A stretch of DNA of 64,000 nt, from positions 248,001-312,000 of the forward strand of contig NZ_JARESE010000001.1 in NCBI RefSeq assembly GCF_029076845.1, in the 5' to 3' direction. Under the pieces are notes generated by a model. That model saw only the letters and a list, made by a program, of their open reading frames with translations. It did no database searches and was not told the DNA's origin. The stretch's first letter is position 1; each line of letters opens with the position of its first letter. Origin of the DNA: Novosphingobium album (ex Liu et al. 2023). Lineage in GTDB: Bacteria > Pseudomonadota > Alphaproteobacteria > Sphingomonadales > Sphingomonadaceae. Below, one piece after another: positions 45,057 through 53,808 of the stretch. The position numbers and the translations under genes are program-made.

Positions 45057-46487
45057 CTAGCCCGCCAGCCCGCACACCACCGCAAGGCCCAGGAAGGCGA
45101 AGAAGCCCATCGAATCGGTGATCATCGTCACGAAGACCGAACTGGCCACTGCCGGGTCCTGCTCCAGCCGGTCGAACAGCACCGGCACCAGCACGCCGGC
45201 CAGCCCCGCCGTCATGATGTTGATGATCACCGCGCTGGCGATCACCGCGCCCAGCATCGGCGAGAAGATCACCGCGGTTCCCATGCCGATCAGCAGCGCG
45301 ACGGTGCCGCCGTTGAGCATCGCCACGCGGATTTCGCGCCAGAGGATGCGCCGCGTGTTCGCGCGGGTCAGCTGGTTCATCGCGATGGCGCGGACCGAGA
45401 CGGCCATCGTCTGCGTGCCCGCGTTGCCGCCGATCGAAGCGACGATGGGCATCAGGATGGCCAGCGCGACCAGCTTTTCGATCGCCGCGTCGAAGAAGGC
45501 GATGATGAAGCTGGCGATCATCGCGGTGCCCAGGTTGGCGATCAGCCAGCGTACGCGCGCCGAATAGGCATCGCGGATCGGTTCGTAGATGTCGCCTTCG
45601 CCCGCGCCGGACAGCAGCAGCACGTCCTCGCCGGCTTCTTCCTGGATGATGTGGACGATATCGTCGACCGTGATCTGGCCGACCAGCCGGCCCGCCTCGT
45701 CCACCACGGCCGCCGAGATCAGCGCGTACTTCTGGAAGCGCAGCGCCACTTCTTCCTGGTCCATCCCGACCGGGATCAGCGACTGGTCGCGCATCATCAC
45801 GTCGGTCAGCTTGATCGATCGCGGCGTGCGCAGGATCCACGAGAGCGCGCAAGTGCCGATCGGCCGGTGCCGGGGATCTACGATGAACACTTCCCAGAAC
45901 TCGGTGGGCAATTCCCGGTTGTCGCGCAGGAAATCGATCAGGTCGCCCACGGTCATGTGCTCGGGCACCGCGACGAAATCGCGGCTCATCAGGCGGCCGG
46001 CGGATTCGTCCGGGTAGGCGAGCGCGGCCTCGATCGCGGCGCGGTCTTCGGGGTCCAGCTCGGCCAGGATCGCGCGCTGGTCCTCGCGATCGAGATCCTC
46101 GATCATCGCGACCGCGTCGTCGGTCTCGAGCTGCTCGGCGATCTCGGCGACGACATCGGCGGGCAGGCGCTCGACCAGCGCCTCGCGCACCCAGTCGTTC
46201 AGCTCGGCGATCACTTCCACGCCCATCAGGTCGCGGATGGCGATGGCCAGCTCGGGCCGCAGGTCGTCGTCGGTCAGCTCGAACAGGTCGGCGATGTCGG
46301 CGGGGTGCAGCGGCTCGACCAGGTCATAGACCCGGTCATAGTCTTCGTCGCGCAGGGCTTCCTGCACGCTGCGGCAGAATTCGGGCTTGAGGCGGTTTTC
46401 CCCGTCGTGGCTCGCGCTTTCCGGCGAGGTTTCGGGGGCCGCTTCAGCCTCCGCCACGCCGGTATCGTCGAGTTGCTCGGGAGTCAT
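45057..46487 (-). CDS. mgtE: Magnesium transporter MgtE
   Basis: 476 residues. N-terminal helical domain (about 30-145, repeated LxPxDxAxL-type helices such as LHPADIADLFELTD), a pair of CBS domains (about 150-275), a connecting helix, and five membrane helices from about 300 with the pore signature PIVASIGGNAGTQTMAV. The cytoplasmic domains sense Mg2+ and close the pore. The ATG at 46487 is preferred to an in-frame GTG/TTG further upstream because family members start with this acidic tail. Confidence 0.94.
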   Translation of the reverse strand: MTPEQLDDTGVAEAEAAPETSPESASHDGENRLKPEFCRSVQEALRDEDYDRVYDLVEPLHPADIADLFELTDDDLRPELAIAIRDLMGVEVIAELNDWVREALVERLPADVVAEIAEQLETDDAVAMIEDLDREDQRAILAELDPEDRAAIEAALAYPDESAGRLMSRDFVAVPEHMTVGDLIDFLRDNRELPTEFWEVFIVDPRHRPIGTCALSWILRTPRSIKLTDVMMRDQSLIPVGMDQEEVALRFQKYALISAAVVDEAGRLVGQITVDDIVHIIQEEAGEDVLLLSGAGEGDIYEPIRDAYSARVRWLIANLGTAMIASFIIAFFDAAIEKLVALAILMPIVASIGGNAGTQTMAVSVRAIAMNQLTRANTRRILWREIRVAMLNGGTVALLIGMGTAVIFSPMLGAVIASAVIINIMTAGLAGVLVPVLFDRLEQDPAVASSVFVTMITDSMGFFAFLGLAVVCGLAG

Positions 46488-46596
46488 GGGCGAGGGGTCT
46501 AAGGGCGCGGGGATGAAAAGCAACCGCCGATGGCCGCCGCTGATGACTTTGTGACACCAGTCCCTATAGGGAGCGAAAATTCACAGGAGATTTGCC

Positions 46597-47064
46597 ATGG
46601 CCGACGAATACCTCACGCTTACGCTCGATACCGGCAACGGGGGCGGCGACGTCAAGATCAAGCTGCGCCCGGACCTGGCGCCGGGCCATGTCGCGCGGAT
46701 CAAGGAGCTGGTCGGCGAGGGATTCTATGACGGCGTCACGTTCCACCGCGTGATCGAGGATTTCATGGCGCAGGGCGGCTGCCCCGACGGCACCGGCATG
46801 GGCGGTTCGGACAAGCCCGACCTGCAGGCCGAATTCAGCGCCGAACCGCATGTGCGCGGCGTCTGCTCGATGGCGCGGGCCAGCTATCCGCATTCGGCCA
46901 ACAGCCAGTTCTTCATCGTTTTCGATGACGCGACGTTCCTCGACAAGCAGTACACCGTCTGGGGGCAGGTCGTGGAAGGCATGGAACATGTCGACGCGCT
47001 GCCCAAGGGCGAGCCGCCGCGCCATCCGGGCAAGATCGTCAAGGCGACGATCAGCGAGGGCTGA
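46597..47064 (+). CDS. Cyclophilin-type peptidyl-prolyl isomerase
   Basis: 155 residues without signal peptide, so the cytoplasmic PpiB type. Catalytic and binding residues in GVTFHRVIEDFMAQGGCPDGTG (pieces near 47-68), SMARASYPHSANSQFFIV with the conserved Arg/Gln/Phe set, and YTVWGQVVEGMEHVD with the active-site Trp. AGGAGA ribosome binding site is 7-12 bases before the ATG. The upstream DNA has a perfect palindrome TCCCTATAGGGA at 46561-46572, possibly part of the promoter. Confidence 0.94.
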   Translation: MADEYLTLTLDTGNGGGDVKIKLRPDLAPGHVARIKELVGEGFYDGVTFHRVIEDFMAQGGCPDGTGMGGSDKPDLQAEFSAEPHVRGVCSMARASYPHSANSQFFIVFDDATFLDKQYTVWGQVVEGMEHVDALPKGEPPRHPGKIVKATISEG

Positions 47065-47094
47065 GGCGGCGAGAGGCGGGCGGGCCTTTCCGGC

Positions 47095-48051
47095 ATGATC
47101 TGGCGGGCGGCGCTGGCGCTGGCGCCGCTTGCCATGCTGGGGGGCTGCGTCGGCAGCCTGCCCGATCTCACCCAGGCCCATGGCCCCTGCACCGGCGAGC
47201 CGGGCGGCTGGTGCGGCTTTACCCGCGCGCTGGCCGAGGAGAGCTGGGAATATGCCCAGCTTTCAACCAACACCTATTGCGACGATATCGAGCCGTTCGA
47301 TCTGGGCGGGCGCTTCCGCGAAGTGGAGCGCGGGCCGGACGGCGGGACATGCGCGCTGGAACGGCGGGCCGCGCATGGCGATCCGGCCGCGCGCGCCGCG
47401 CTCAAGCTGGCGCCGCCGCAGGATCGCAAGACTTATGGCTTTGCCTATGCGGTCTACGATCTGGTCGAGGGCGGGGCGCGGCCGAAACGGCGGATCATCG
47501 CGTTTCGCGGCACCGACGTGCGGCAGGCGGCCGACTGGTTCCACGGCAATATCGGCGGTGCCCAGCGCGAACTGGGTCTTGCGCTCTATCGCGAGCAGCG
47601 CCGCAAGCTGGACGAGGCGGGTCTTGCCGCCGTGCCGATCGTCGTGACGGGCCATTCGCTGGGCGGGGCGATCGCGCTGCAGGTCTCGCAGGACGTCGAA
47701 GGCGTGGCGGCCTATGTGTTCAACACCTCGCCGCGCTATGACCTGACCGGGCCGGTCAACGCCAACCGCCGGGTGGCGATCTCCGAACGCGGCGATATCG
47801 TGGGCAACCTGCGCCAGCGGCAAATGCCGGTGCGGCAGGACATGCTGGTGATCAATTGCGCGCCGCAGGCCAATACGGTGCGGGCGCACAAGATCCGCAA
47901 TCTGGCCGAATGCTTGACCTGGATCGCCGCCCGGGCCAGCCCGCGCGCCGAAGCCTCGCGCAAGGCCAACCACGTCACCGATCCGCCGGCGGGCGAGGCC
48001 GAGAACCTGAAATGGGGCTTGCCGCCCGAACCCGGAACGCTGATCCGCTAG
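47095..48051 (+). CDS. Lipase class 3-like lipoprotein
   Basis: 318 residues. Lipoprotein signal with lipobox LGGC (Cys18), then an alpha/beta-hydrolase domain: IIAFRGTD at 134-141 forms the oxyanion-side strand typical of class 3 lipases, and GHSLGG at 186-191 carries the nucleophile Ser188. Asp and His of the triad are probably in SERGDIVG and near KANHVTD. Six or more cysteines in the N-terminal third suggest disulfides. The stop overlaps the convergent DUF2059 gene by four bases. Substrate unknown. Confidence 0.75.
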   Translation: MIWRAALALAPLAMLGGCVGSLPDLTQAHGPCTGEPGGWCGFTRALAEESWEYAQLSTNTYCDDIEPFDLGGRFREVERGPDGGTCALERRAAHGDPAARAALKLAPPQDRKTYGFAYAVYDLVEGGARPKRRIIAFRGTDVRQAADWFHGNIGGAQRELGLALYREQRRKLDEAGLAAVPIVVTGHSLGGAIALQVSQDVEGVAAYVFNTSPRYDLTGPVNANRRVAISERGDIVGNLRQRQMPVRQDMLVINCAPQANTVRAHKIRNLAECLTWIAARASPRAEASRKANHVTDPPAGEAENLKWGLPPEPGTLIR

Positions 48052-48764
48052 CCGCCGGGCTTGTCCAGCTTGTCTTCGGGAATGCCCAGGATGTGGGCCA
48101 GCCTGGCGCGCTCGGCCTTGTCCAGATCCTGCGGCTTCCTCGGTTCGGGCAGGCCGGCGGTGGCGGCTTTGACCTTTTCCATGATCGCCGGCATCTGCTT
48201 CATCATTTCGGGCATGAAAGCCTGCATCCGCGTCATCACCGCCTGATCGGTGAAGATCAGCATCGACTGCTCGGCATAGGCCGCGCCGGTGGGCGTGGCG
48301 AAGAAGGCGTTGAGTTCGGCGAGCTGGCGGGCATCGAACCGGCTGGCATAGGCCTGCGCCAGCCCTTCGCGGATGTCCGGTTCGAACCGGGTCATCAGGC
48401 CCGACATCTCGCCCATCATCGCGCGCGTGGTCAGCTTCATGCGCTGCTCGAACACGGGATCGAGGATCAGCATCACTTCCTGCATCGTGGCCGGGCCCAT
48501 CTTGTCGAGCCGTTCCTTGTCGATCCCGCCCATCGCGGCCAGATCGCGCATCGGCATGGCCGTGACCGACTGCATGATGTTGTCCATCAGCGCGTCCATC
48601 GACTTGTTCATGATCTTGGCGTAAGTGCCTGATGGAAAGACATAATCGACCGTCTTTTCAGCCAGTTGCACGCGCGCCGGATCGGGCGCGGGGGTTTCCT
48701 GGGCGATAGCTGGCGTGGCGCACAGGGCCAGCGCGGCGCTGGCCAGACGAAGCAGGGGTCTCAT
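48048..48764 (-). CDS. DUF2059 domain exported protein
   Basis: 238 residues. Signal peptide ends at ATPAIAQ (about residue 21). The C-terminal helical region FDARQLAELNAFFATPTGAAY (pieces) with many methionines matches the DUF2059 family, periplasmic proteins of unknown function. Methionine-rich helices (MMGEMSGLM, MPEMMKQMPAIM) stand out and might bind copper or simply pack. Follows the LysR gene on the same strand after 25 bases. Confidence 0.8.
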   Translation of the reverse strand: MRPLLRLASAALALCATPAIAQETPAPDPARVQLAEKTVDYVFPSGTYAKIMNKSMDALMDNIMQSVTAMPMRDLAAMGGIDKERLDKMGPATMQEVMLILDPVFEQRMKLTTRAMMGEMSGLMTRFEPDIREGLAQAYASRFDARQLAELNAFFATPTGAAYAEQSMLIFTDQAVMTRMQAFMPEMMKQMPAIMEKVKAATAGLPEPRKPQDLDKAERARLAHILGIPEDKLDKPGG

Positions 48765-48789
48765 CGGTTCACCTTGTCGGTTCGGCCGG

Positions 48790-49674
48790 TCAGAGGCCGG
48801 CTTGCAGCATCCATTCGTGGAAGATCTTCACTGGCCGCGATTCCAGATCCTTCTGGCGGCAGACGAACCAGTAGCGATAGGGGCTGGGCACATCGATGTC
48901 ATAGAGGCGGGCCAGCCGGTCATCGTGCGCGCGGCGGAAATGGTCGTCATGCATGATGGCGATGCCCAGCCCCTGCGCGGCGGCTTCGAGCACGAGCTGG
49001 CCCGAATCGAAGCGATCGACCGAAGCCGGTTCCAGATCGGCCATGCCGATCGCGGCTTTCCAGGCATCCAGGCTGTCGGGCAAGTCGTTGTGGATCAGGA
49101 AGGTCTGGCGGGACAGCTTGGCCCGGTCGGGCACGTCGCCCAGCTCGGCGGCCATCTCCTTCGAGACGATGGCATAGACCTTGTTCTGTTCCAGCTGCAC
49201 TTTGTACAGCGTCGGATCGGGTTCCTTGGACAGCACGATCGCCGCGTCGATGCTGTCGCCCACGCGCGAATCGAGCTGGGGCCCGGTGTCGATGTCGATG
49301 TGCAGGCGCGGGTGCAGCTTGCGCAGCTCGGGCAGGCGCGGGAACAGCCGCTGGCCGCCGAACAGCGATGGCACGCCCAGATGCAGGCGCAGCACCTGGC
49401 CCCGGTCGATCTGCGATTCCACCGCCTCGGCCAGCTCTTCCAGCTTGGGGCCGACCACGTTGTAGAAGGCCAGCCCCTCGTCGGTCAGCTTCATGGCCTG
49501 GTGCTGGCGCGTGAACAGGCGCTTGCCGGTAAAGTCCTCCAGCGCGGCGACCCGGCGCGAGAGGGCCGAAGGCGAAAGTGCAAGCTCGTTCGCCGCCGCC
49601 TTGGCGGAACCCAGACGGACGACGCGCACGAAAGCCTCAAGAGCGCGAAGGGGAGGAAGGCGGCGTACTGGCAA
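48790..49674 (-). CDS. LysR-type transcriptional regulator
   Basis: 294 residues. N-terminal winged helix-turn-helix (PPLRALEAFVRVVRLGSAKAAANELALSPSALSRRVAALE, read in pieces from residue 7) and a substrate-binding C-terminal domain resembling the GcvA-like subgroup (GQLVLEAAAQGLGIAIMHD). The only plausible start is TTG at 49674. It sits 48 bases after corC on the same strand instead of the lnt gene often found there; no metabolic target gene diverges from it, so its regulon is unclear. Confidence 0.85.
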   Translation of the reverse strand: MPVRRLPPLRALEAFVRVVRLGSAKAAANELALSPSALSRRVAALEDFTGKRLFTRQHQAMKLTDEGLAFYNVVGPKLEELAEAVESQIDRGQVLRLHLGVPSLFGGQRLFPRLPELRKLHPRLHIDIDTGPQLDSRVGDSIDAAIVLSKEPDPTLYKVQLEQNKVYAIVSKEMAAELGDVPDRAKLSRQTFLIHNDLPDSLDAWKAAIGMADLEPASVDRFDSGQLVLEAAAQGLGIAIMHDDHFRRAHDDRLARLYDIDVPSPYRYWFVCRQKDLESRPVKIFHEWMLQAGL

Positions 49675-49722
49675 TGCTGGTCTTTTCTTCCGCTGGCGCC
49701 GCCGGTGCCTTGCCCGCGCGGC

Positions 49723-50646
49723 CTATTCGGGTTCTTCCTCGTGTTCATCGGCGGGCGGGTGCAATCTCAGCCGCGTGACGTGGCGTTCGTTACCCCCGGT
49801 GACTTCGATCCGCCAGCCGCTCTCATGATCGAGAATGGTCCCAACTTCTGGAACCCGTCCGGCAAGAACGAAGGCCAACCCCCCAAGAGTATCCACGGCT
49901 TCTTCGACTTCGGCAAGACGCGGATCAAGTTTCTCCGCGAGATCTTCCAGTTCGACGCGCGCATCGGCATCCCACATGCCATGTTCCAGCGGCACCAGCA
50001 GTTCTTCTGGCGCGTCATCGTGTTCGTCTTCGATATCGCCGACGATTTCCTCGACCAGATCTTCGATGGTGATGATCCCGTCGGTGCCCGAATACTCGTC
50101 GATCACCACCGCCAGGTGGATGCGGCGCGCGCGCATGTCGGCCAGCACGTCGAGCGCGCCGCGCGCCTGCGGCACGAACAGCGGCTGGCGCAGCAGGGCC
50201 GACCAGTCCCGGGGCGGGGCCTCGCCGCGCGCCAGGATGGTGAACACGTCCTTGATGTGGAGCATCCCCACGATCTCGTCGAGCGATTCCCCATAGACCG
50301 GCATCCGGCTGTGGCCGTGCTCGGCAAAGGCGGCGACCACCTCGTCCCAGCTGGCCGAAGCGGCAATGGCGATGATCTCCCCCCGCGGCACCGCGACATC
50401 GTCGGCATCGTGCTCGCTGAAGTGGAGCAGGTTGCGCAGCATCTGCCGCTCAAGCTGCGAGAGATCGCCGTTGGCCTTGCCGTCGGCATCGCTCTCGCCC
50501 TCGTGCTCGTTGATGACTTCCTCGATCTGCGCGCGCAGCGACTGATCGACATCGGATACGAATAATCGCCGGATGACTCGCCAAAGCGAGCCACTACTGT
50601 CCGGGTCTCCCGCGCCGGACTCGGTGTGGCGGCCATTTTCGGCCAT
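49723..50646 (-). CDS. CBS-domain hemolysin/CorC-type protein
   Basis: 307 residues. Two CBS domains (about 75-200, with VPRGEIIAIAASASWDEV and HIKDVFTILARGEAPP) followed by the transporter-associated CorC/HlyC domain (about 220-300). The DEYSGTDGIITIEDLVEEIVGDI stretch, read in pieces, is the family hallmark. No membrane segment, so a cytoplasmic soluble form, proposed to work in Mg/Co efflux. It is the last of miaB-phoH-ybeY-corC. Confidence 0.9.
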   Translation of the reverse strand: MAENGRHTESGAGDPDSSGSLWRVIRRLFVSDVDQSLRAQIEEVINEHEGESDADGKANGDLSQLERQMLRNLLHFSEHDADDVAVPRGEIIAIAASASWDEVVAAFAEHGHSRMPVYGESLDEIVGMLHIKDVFTILARGEAPPRDWSALLRQPLFVPQARGALDVLADMRARRIHLAVVIDEYSGTDGIITIEDLVEEIVGDIEDEHDDAPEELLVPLEHGMWDADARVELEDLAEKLDPRLAEVEEAVDTLGGLAFVLAGRVPEVGTILDHESGWRIEVTGGNERHVTRLRLHPPADEHEEEPE

Positions 50647-50668
50647 TTCGATTGCTTGCCCCTAAAGC

Positions 50669-51160
50669 CTAAGTTCCATCGCCATATGGGTCCGCGATGG
50701 CCAAAAGAGCAAGAGTCTTTGTTTCGAGCCGCTCCATCGCGGATGCATCGGCGTCGGAGGTTTCGTGGTCATGCCCGGCCAGATGCAGCAGCCCGTGGAC
50801 GATCAGGTGCGCTGCGTGGGCTTCGATCGAAACGCCTTTTTCAGCCGCCTCGCGCGCGCAGGTTTCCAGCGCCAGCGCGATGTCGCCCAAGAGCACTGGC
50901 GGGCCGCCGGCGGGCAGGGCCAGCAGTTCGGCGCGTTCCACCATCGGGAAAGAGAGCACGTTGGTCGGCTTGTCCTTGCCGCGCCATTCGCGGTTGAGTT
51001 CGTGGACCTCGGCGTCGTCGGTGAACAGCAGGCTGGCGGCAAGGCGCGGGTTCGCCAGTTCGGGCGCGCTGGTGGCGAGCGCTCCGGCGGCCGCTTCGGC
51101 CAGTGCTTCCCAGTCGGTCGCGTCCGGCCAGGCGGCTTCGATGGCGATATCGAGTTCCAT
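50669..51160 (-). CDS. ybeY: rRNA maturation endoribonuclease YbeY
   Basis: 163 residues. Zinc-dependent enzyme for 16S rRNA 3'-end maturation and ribosome quality control. The metal site [11 protein letters not shown] is near residues 121-131, and [18 protein letters not shown] is the family's N-terminal core. Placed 20 bases after phoH and 22 before corC, the standard order in proteobacteria. Confidence 0.96.
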   Translation of the reverse strand: MELDIAIEAAWPDATDWEALAEAAAGALATSAPELANPRLAASLLFTDDAEVHELNREWRGKDKPTNVLSFPMVERAELLALPAGGPPVLLGDIALALETCAREAAEKGVSIEAHAAHLIVHGLLHLAGHDHETSDADASAMERLETKTLALLAIADPYGDGT

Positions 51161-51180
51161 GGCCTGACAGGCGCTAGGCC

Positions 51181-52200
51181 TCAGGAATCCTTGCCTTCGT
51201 AGGCTTCCACGATCCGTCCGACGATCGGGTGGCGTACCACGTCGGCGCTGCTGAAGCGGACCACGTCGATGCCGTCCACCCGTTCGAGCCGGCCGACCGC
51301 GTCGGCCAGCCCGCTCATCGCGTCGCCGCCGGGGATGTCGACCTGGCGCGGGTCGCCGCAGATCACCATGCGGCTGTTCTGGCCGAAGCGGGTGAGGAAC
51401 ATCTTCATCTGCGCGGGCGTGGTGTTCTGCGCCTCGTCGAGAATGACGAAGGCATCGCCCAGCGTGCGGCCGCGCATGAAGGCGATCGGCGCGATCTCGA
51501 TCTCGCCGCTGGCGATGCGCCGCTCCACCTGCTCGGGCGGCATACAGTCATAGAGCGCGTCGTAGAGCGGGCGCAGGTAGGGATCGACCTTTTCCTTCAT
51601 GTCGCCGGGCAGGAAGCCCAGCCGTTCGCCCGCCTCGACCGCCGGACGCGACAGGATCAGGCGCTGGACCGATCCGGTCATCAGCTGGCTGACCGCCTGC
51701 GCGACCGCGAGGTAGGTCTTGCCGGTGCCCGCCGGGCCGAGCGCGAAGATGATGTCCGACCGGGCCAGCGCGCGCATATATTCGATCTGCGTGGCCGATC
51801 GCGGCACGATCGTTTTCTTGCGCGTGCGGATCATGATCGGCGGCGCGCCTTCGTCGCCGGCGATGATGCCTTCGAGCGTGGGTTCGGCCGACATCGAGAT
51901 CAGCGATTCCACCGCGCCGGCATCCAGATCCTGCCCCTGTTCGAGCCGGTGGTACATGCCGGTAAGCGTATCGCGCGCGCGGGCGACGGCGTCTTCGGGG
52001 CCTTCGATCTGGATGCGGTTGCCGCGTGCGGCGATATAGACACCCAGCCGGTTCTCGATCTGCACGAGATTGGCATCGAACTGGCCGAAAAGCGCGCCGA
52101 GCAGCGTAGGCTCATCGAACTGCACCTCGATCCTTGCGCGGCGAGGTGTTTCCGGGCGAAGCGCCGCCAGGGTATCGGCGCGGGCGGTCTTTCGGGCCAT
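51181..52200 (-). CDS. PhoH-like ATPase (YbeZ)
   Basis: 339 residues. Walker A GPAGTGKT at 155-162, Walker B region [20 protein letters not shown], and [16 protein letters not shown]-terminal KH-like RNA-binding part. The PhoH/YbeZ protein works with YbeY in RNA handling; both genes are adjacent here. No phosphate-box was recognised upstream. A 97-base gap separates it from miaB. Confidence 0.93.
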   Translation of the reverse strand: MARKTARADTLAALRPETPRRARIEVQFDEPTLLGALFGQFDANLVQIENRLGVYIAARGNRIQIEGPEDAVARARDTLTGMYHRLEQGQDLDAGAVESLISMSAEPTLEGIIAGDEGAPPIMIRTRKKTIVPRSATQIEYMRALARSDIIFALGPAGTGKTYLAVAQAVSQLMTGSVQRLILSRPAVEAGERLGFLPGDMKEKVDPYLRPLYDALYDCMPPEQVERRIASGEIEIAPIAFMRGRTLGDAFVILDEAQNTTPAQMKMFLTRFGQNSRMVICGDPRQVDIPGGDAMSGLADAVGRLERVDGIDVVRFSSADVVRHPIVGRIVEAYEGKDS

Positions 52201-52297
52201 GCACTCCTTTCGAGGGAAGGATCAGCTTCGATTCGCAACGATAGTGCCGCGCCTGTGCAGCGCAAGCGTGACGGTGCGGCGGCGCTGGGGAAAACGC

Positions 52298-53647
52298 TCA
52301 GGCAAGCGCCACGTTCTCGACGAGCCGTGCATGGAGCGAGTTGGGCCCGGCCTCGGCCAGCTCCACGCGCACCATCTCGCCGATCGCCGCCTCGCCGGCG
52401 AAATGCACCGATTGCAGCCAGGGCGACTTGCCGAGCCACTGGCCGGGATGCTTGCCCTTGCGCTCCACCAGCACCTCGCAGGTCCGGCCGAGCGAGGCAC
52501 GGTTGAAGGCAAGCTGGTCGCGGTTGAGCGCGGCTTGGAGGCGCTGCAGCCGCTCGTCCATCACCTCGGGCGCGATCTGGCCCGCCATCGTCGCGGCGGG
52601 TGTGCCGGGGCGCGGCGAATACTTGAAGCTGAAGCACTGGGCATAACCGACCGCATCGACCAGCGCGAGCGTCTCGGCGAACTCCGCCTCGGTCTCGCCC
52701 GGGAAGCCGACGATGAAATCGCCTGACAGCGCGATGTCGGGCCGGGCCGCGCGCACCCGGTCGAGGATCGCGAGGTAGCTGGCCACGGTGTGGCTGCGGT
52801 TCATCGCCTTGAGCACCCGGTCGCTGCCCGCCTGCACCGGCAGGTGGAGGAACGGCATCAGCTTGGCGATCTCGCCATGCGCGGCGATCAGCCCCTCGGC
52901 CATGTCGTTGGGGTGGCTGGTGGTATAGCGGATGCGCGCCAGGGCGGGCAGGGCGGCCAGTTCGCGGATGAGCCCGTCAAGCCCGATCGCGCGGCCCTTG
53001 CCGTCCTCGCCGGCCCAGGCGTTGACGTTCTGGCCGAGCAGCGTGATCTCGCGCGCGCCGGCATCGACCAGCCGGTGCGCCTCGTCGATCAGGTCCGCGA
53101 AAGGCCGCGAGACTTCGGCGCCGCGCGTATAGGGCACGACGCAATAGGTGCAGAACTTGTCGCAGCCTTCCTGCACGGTGAGGAACGCGGTCGGCCCCAC
53201 CCGGCGGTCGCCCTGGCCCCGGGGAGGCAGGGCGGCGAACTTGGTCTCGGCCGGCATGTCGGTGTCGGTCACGCGCTGGCCGGCGGCGGCTTCGGCCAGC
53301 ATCGCCGGCAGCCGATGGTAGGCCTGCGGGCCCACGACCATGCGCACGGAAGGCGCGCGCGCCATGATCTCCTCCCCCTCGGCCTGCGCGACGCAGCCGG
53401 CGACGGCGATCAGCGGGCTAGTGCCATCCTCGCGGCGCAGGCGGCCGATGTCGGAATAGACCTTCTCGGCGGCCTTCTCGCGGATGTGGCAGGTGTTGAG
53501 CACGACCAGATCGGCCTCGTCGCCCTCGGCGGCGGCGGAGAGGCCCTGCTCGGCCAGCAGCTCGGCCATGCGATCGCCGTCATAGACGTTCATCTGGCAG
53601 CCGAAGCTCTTGACCCGGTAGGTCTTCGGGGCGGGGATTTGGGGCAT
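52298..53647 (-). CDS. miaB: tRNA-2-methylthio-N6-isopentenyladenosine synthase
   Basis: 449 residues. Radical-SAM methylthiotransferase acting on A37 of tRNAs. Auxiliary 4Fe-4S cluster Cys17, Cys53 and Cys85; radical-SAM cluster C162-x3-C166-x2-C169 ([16 protein letters not shown]); C-terminal TRAM domain about 375-440. The ATG at 53647 ([20 protein letters not shown]) is chosen because the long upstream extension is Arg/Pro-rich and not family-like. First gene of the miaB-phoH-ybeY-corC series. Confidence 0.96.
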   Translation of the reverse strand: MPQIPAPKTYRVKSFGCQMNVYDGDRMAELLAEQGLSAAAEGDEADLVVLNTCHIREKAAEKVYSDIGRLRREDGTSPLIAVAGCVAQAEGEEIMARAPSVRMVVGPQAYHRLPAMLAEAAAGQRVTDTDMPAETKFAALPPRGQGDRRVGPTAFLTVQEGCDKFCTYCVVPYTRGAEVSRPFADLIDEAHRLVDAGAREITLLGQNVNAWAGEDGKGRAIGLDGLIRELAALPALARIRYTTSHPNDMAEGLIAAHGEIAKLMPFLHLPVQAGSDRVLKAMNRSHTVASYLAILDRVRAARPDIALSGDFIVGFPGETEAEFAETLALVDAVGYAQCFSFKYSPRPGTPAATMAGQIAPEVMDERLQRLQAALNRDQLAFNRASLGRTCEVLVERKGKHPGQWLGKSPWLQSVHFAGEAAIGEMVRVELAEAGPNSLHARLVENVALA

Positions 53648-53808
53648 GGACCGGGCCGATACGCGAAAACGGAAGGGTTTTGAAGGTTCGCCGTGCGCAA
53701 GGGATGCAGGCGGGGCCGCGCGAGGGGGAGCGAATGCGCCGCCCCGCGATCCCGCCTGGCCAAGCTTGAGGTTCACTTACGCCGCCAAACCGGCTAACCG
53801 CGCGCCCC

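Noticed and set aside
46561..46572. TCCCTATAGGGA palindrome as an operator for the cyclophilin gene
   Set aside because: A perfect 12-base palindrome, but a single copy with no matching regulator or second site; kept only as a remark in the gene entry.
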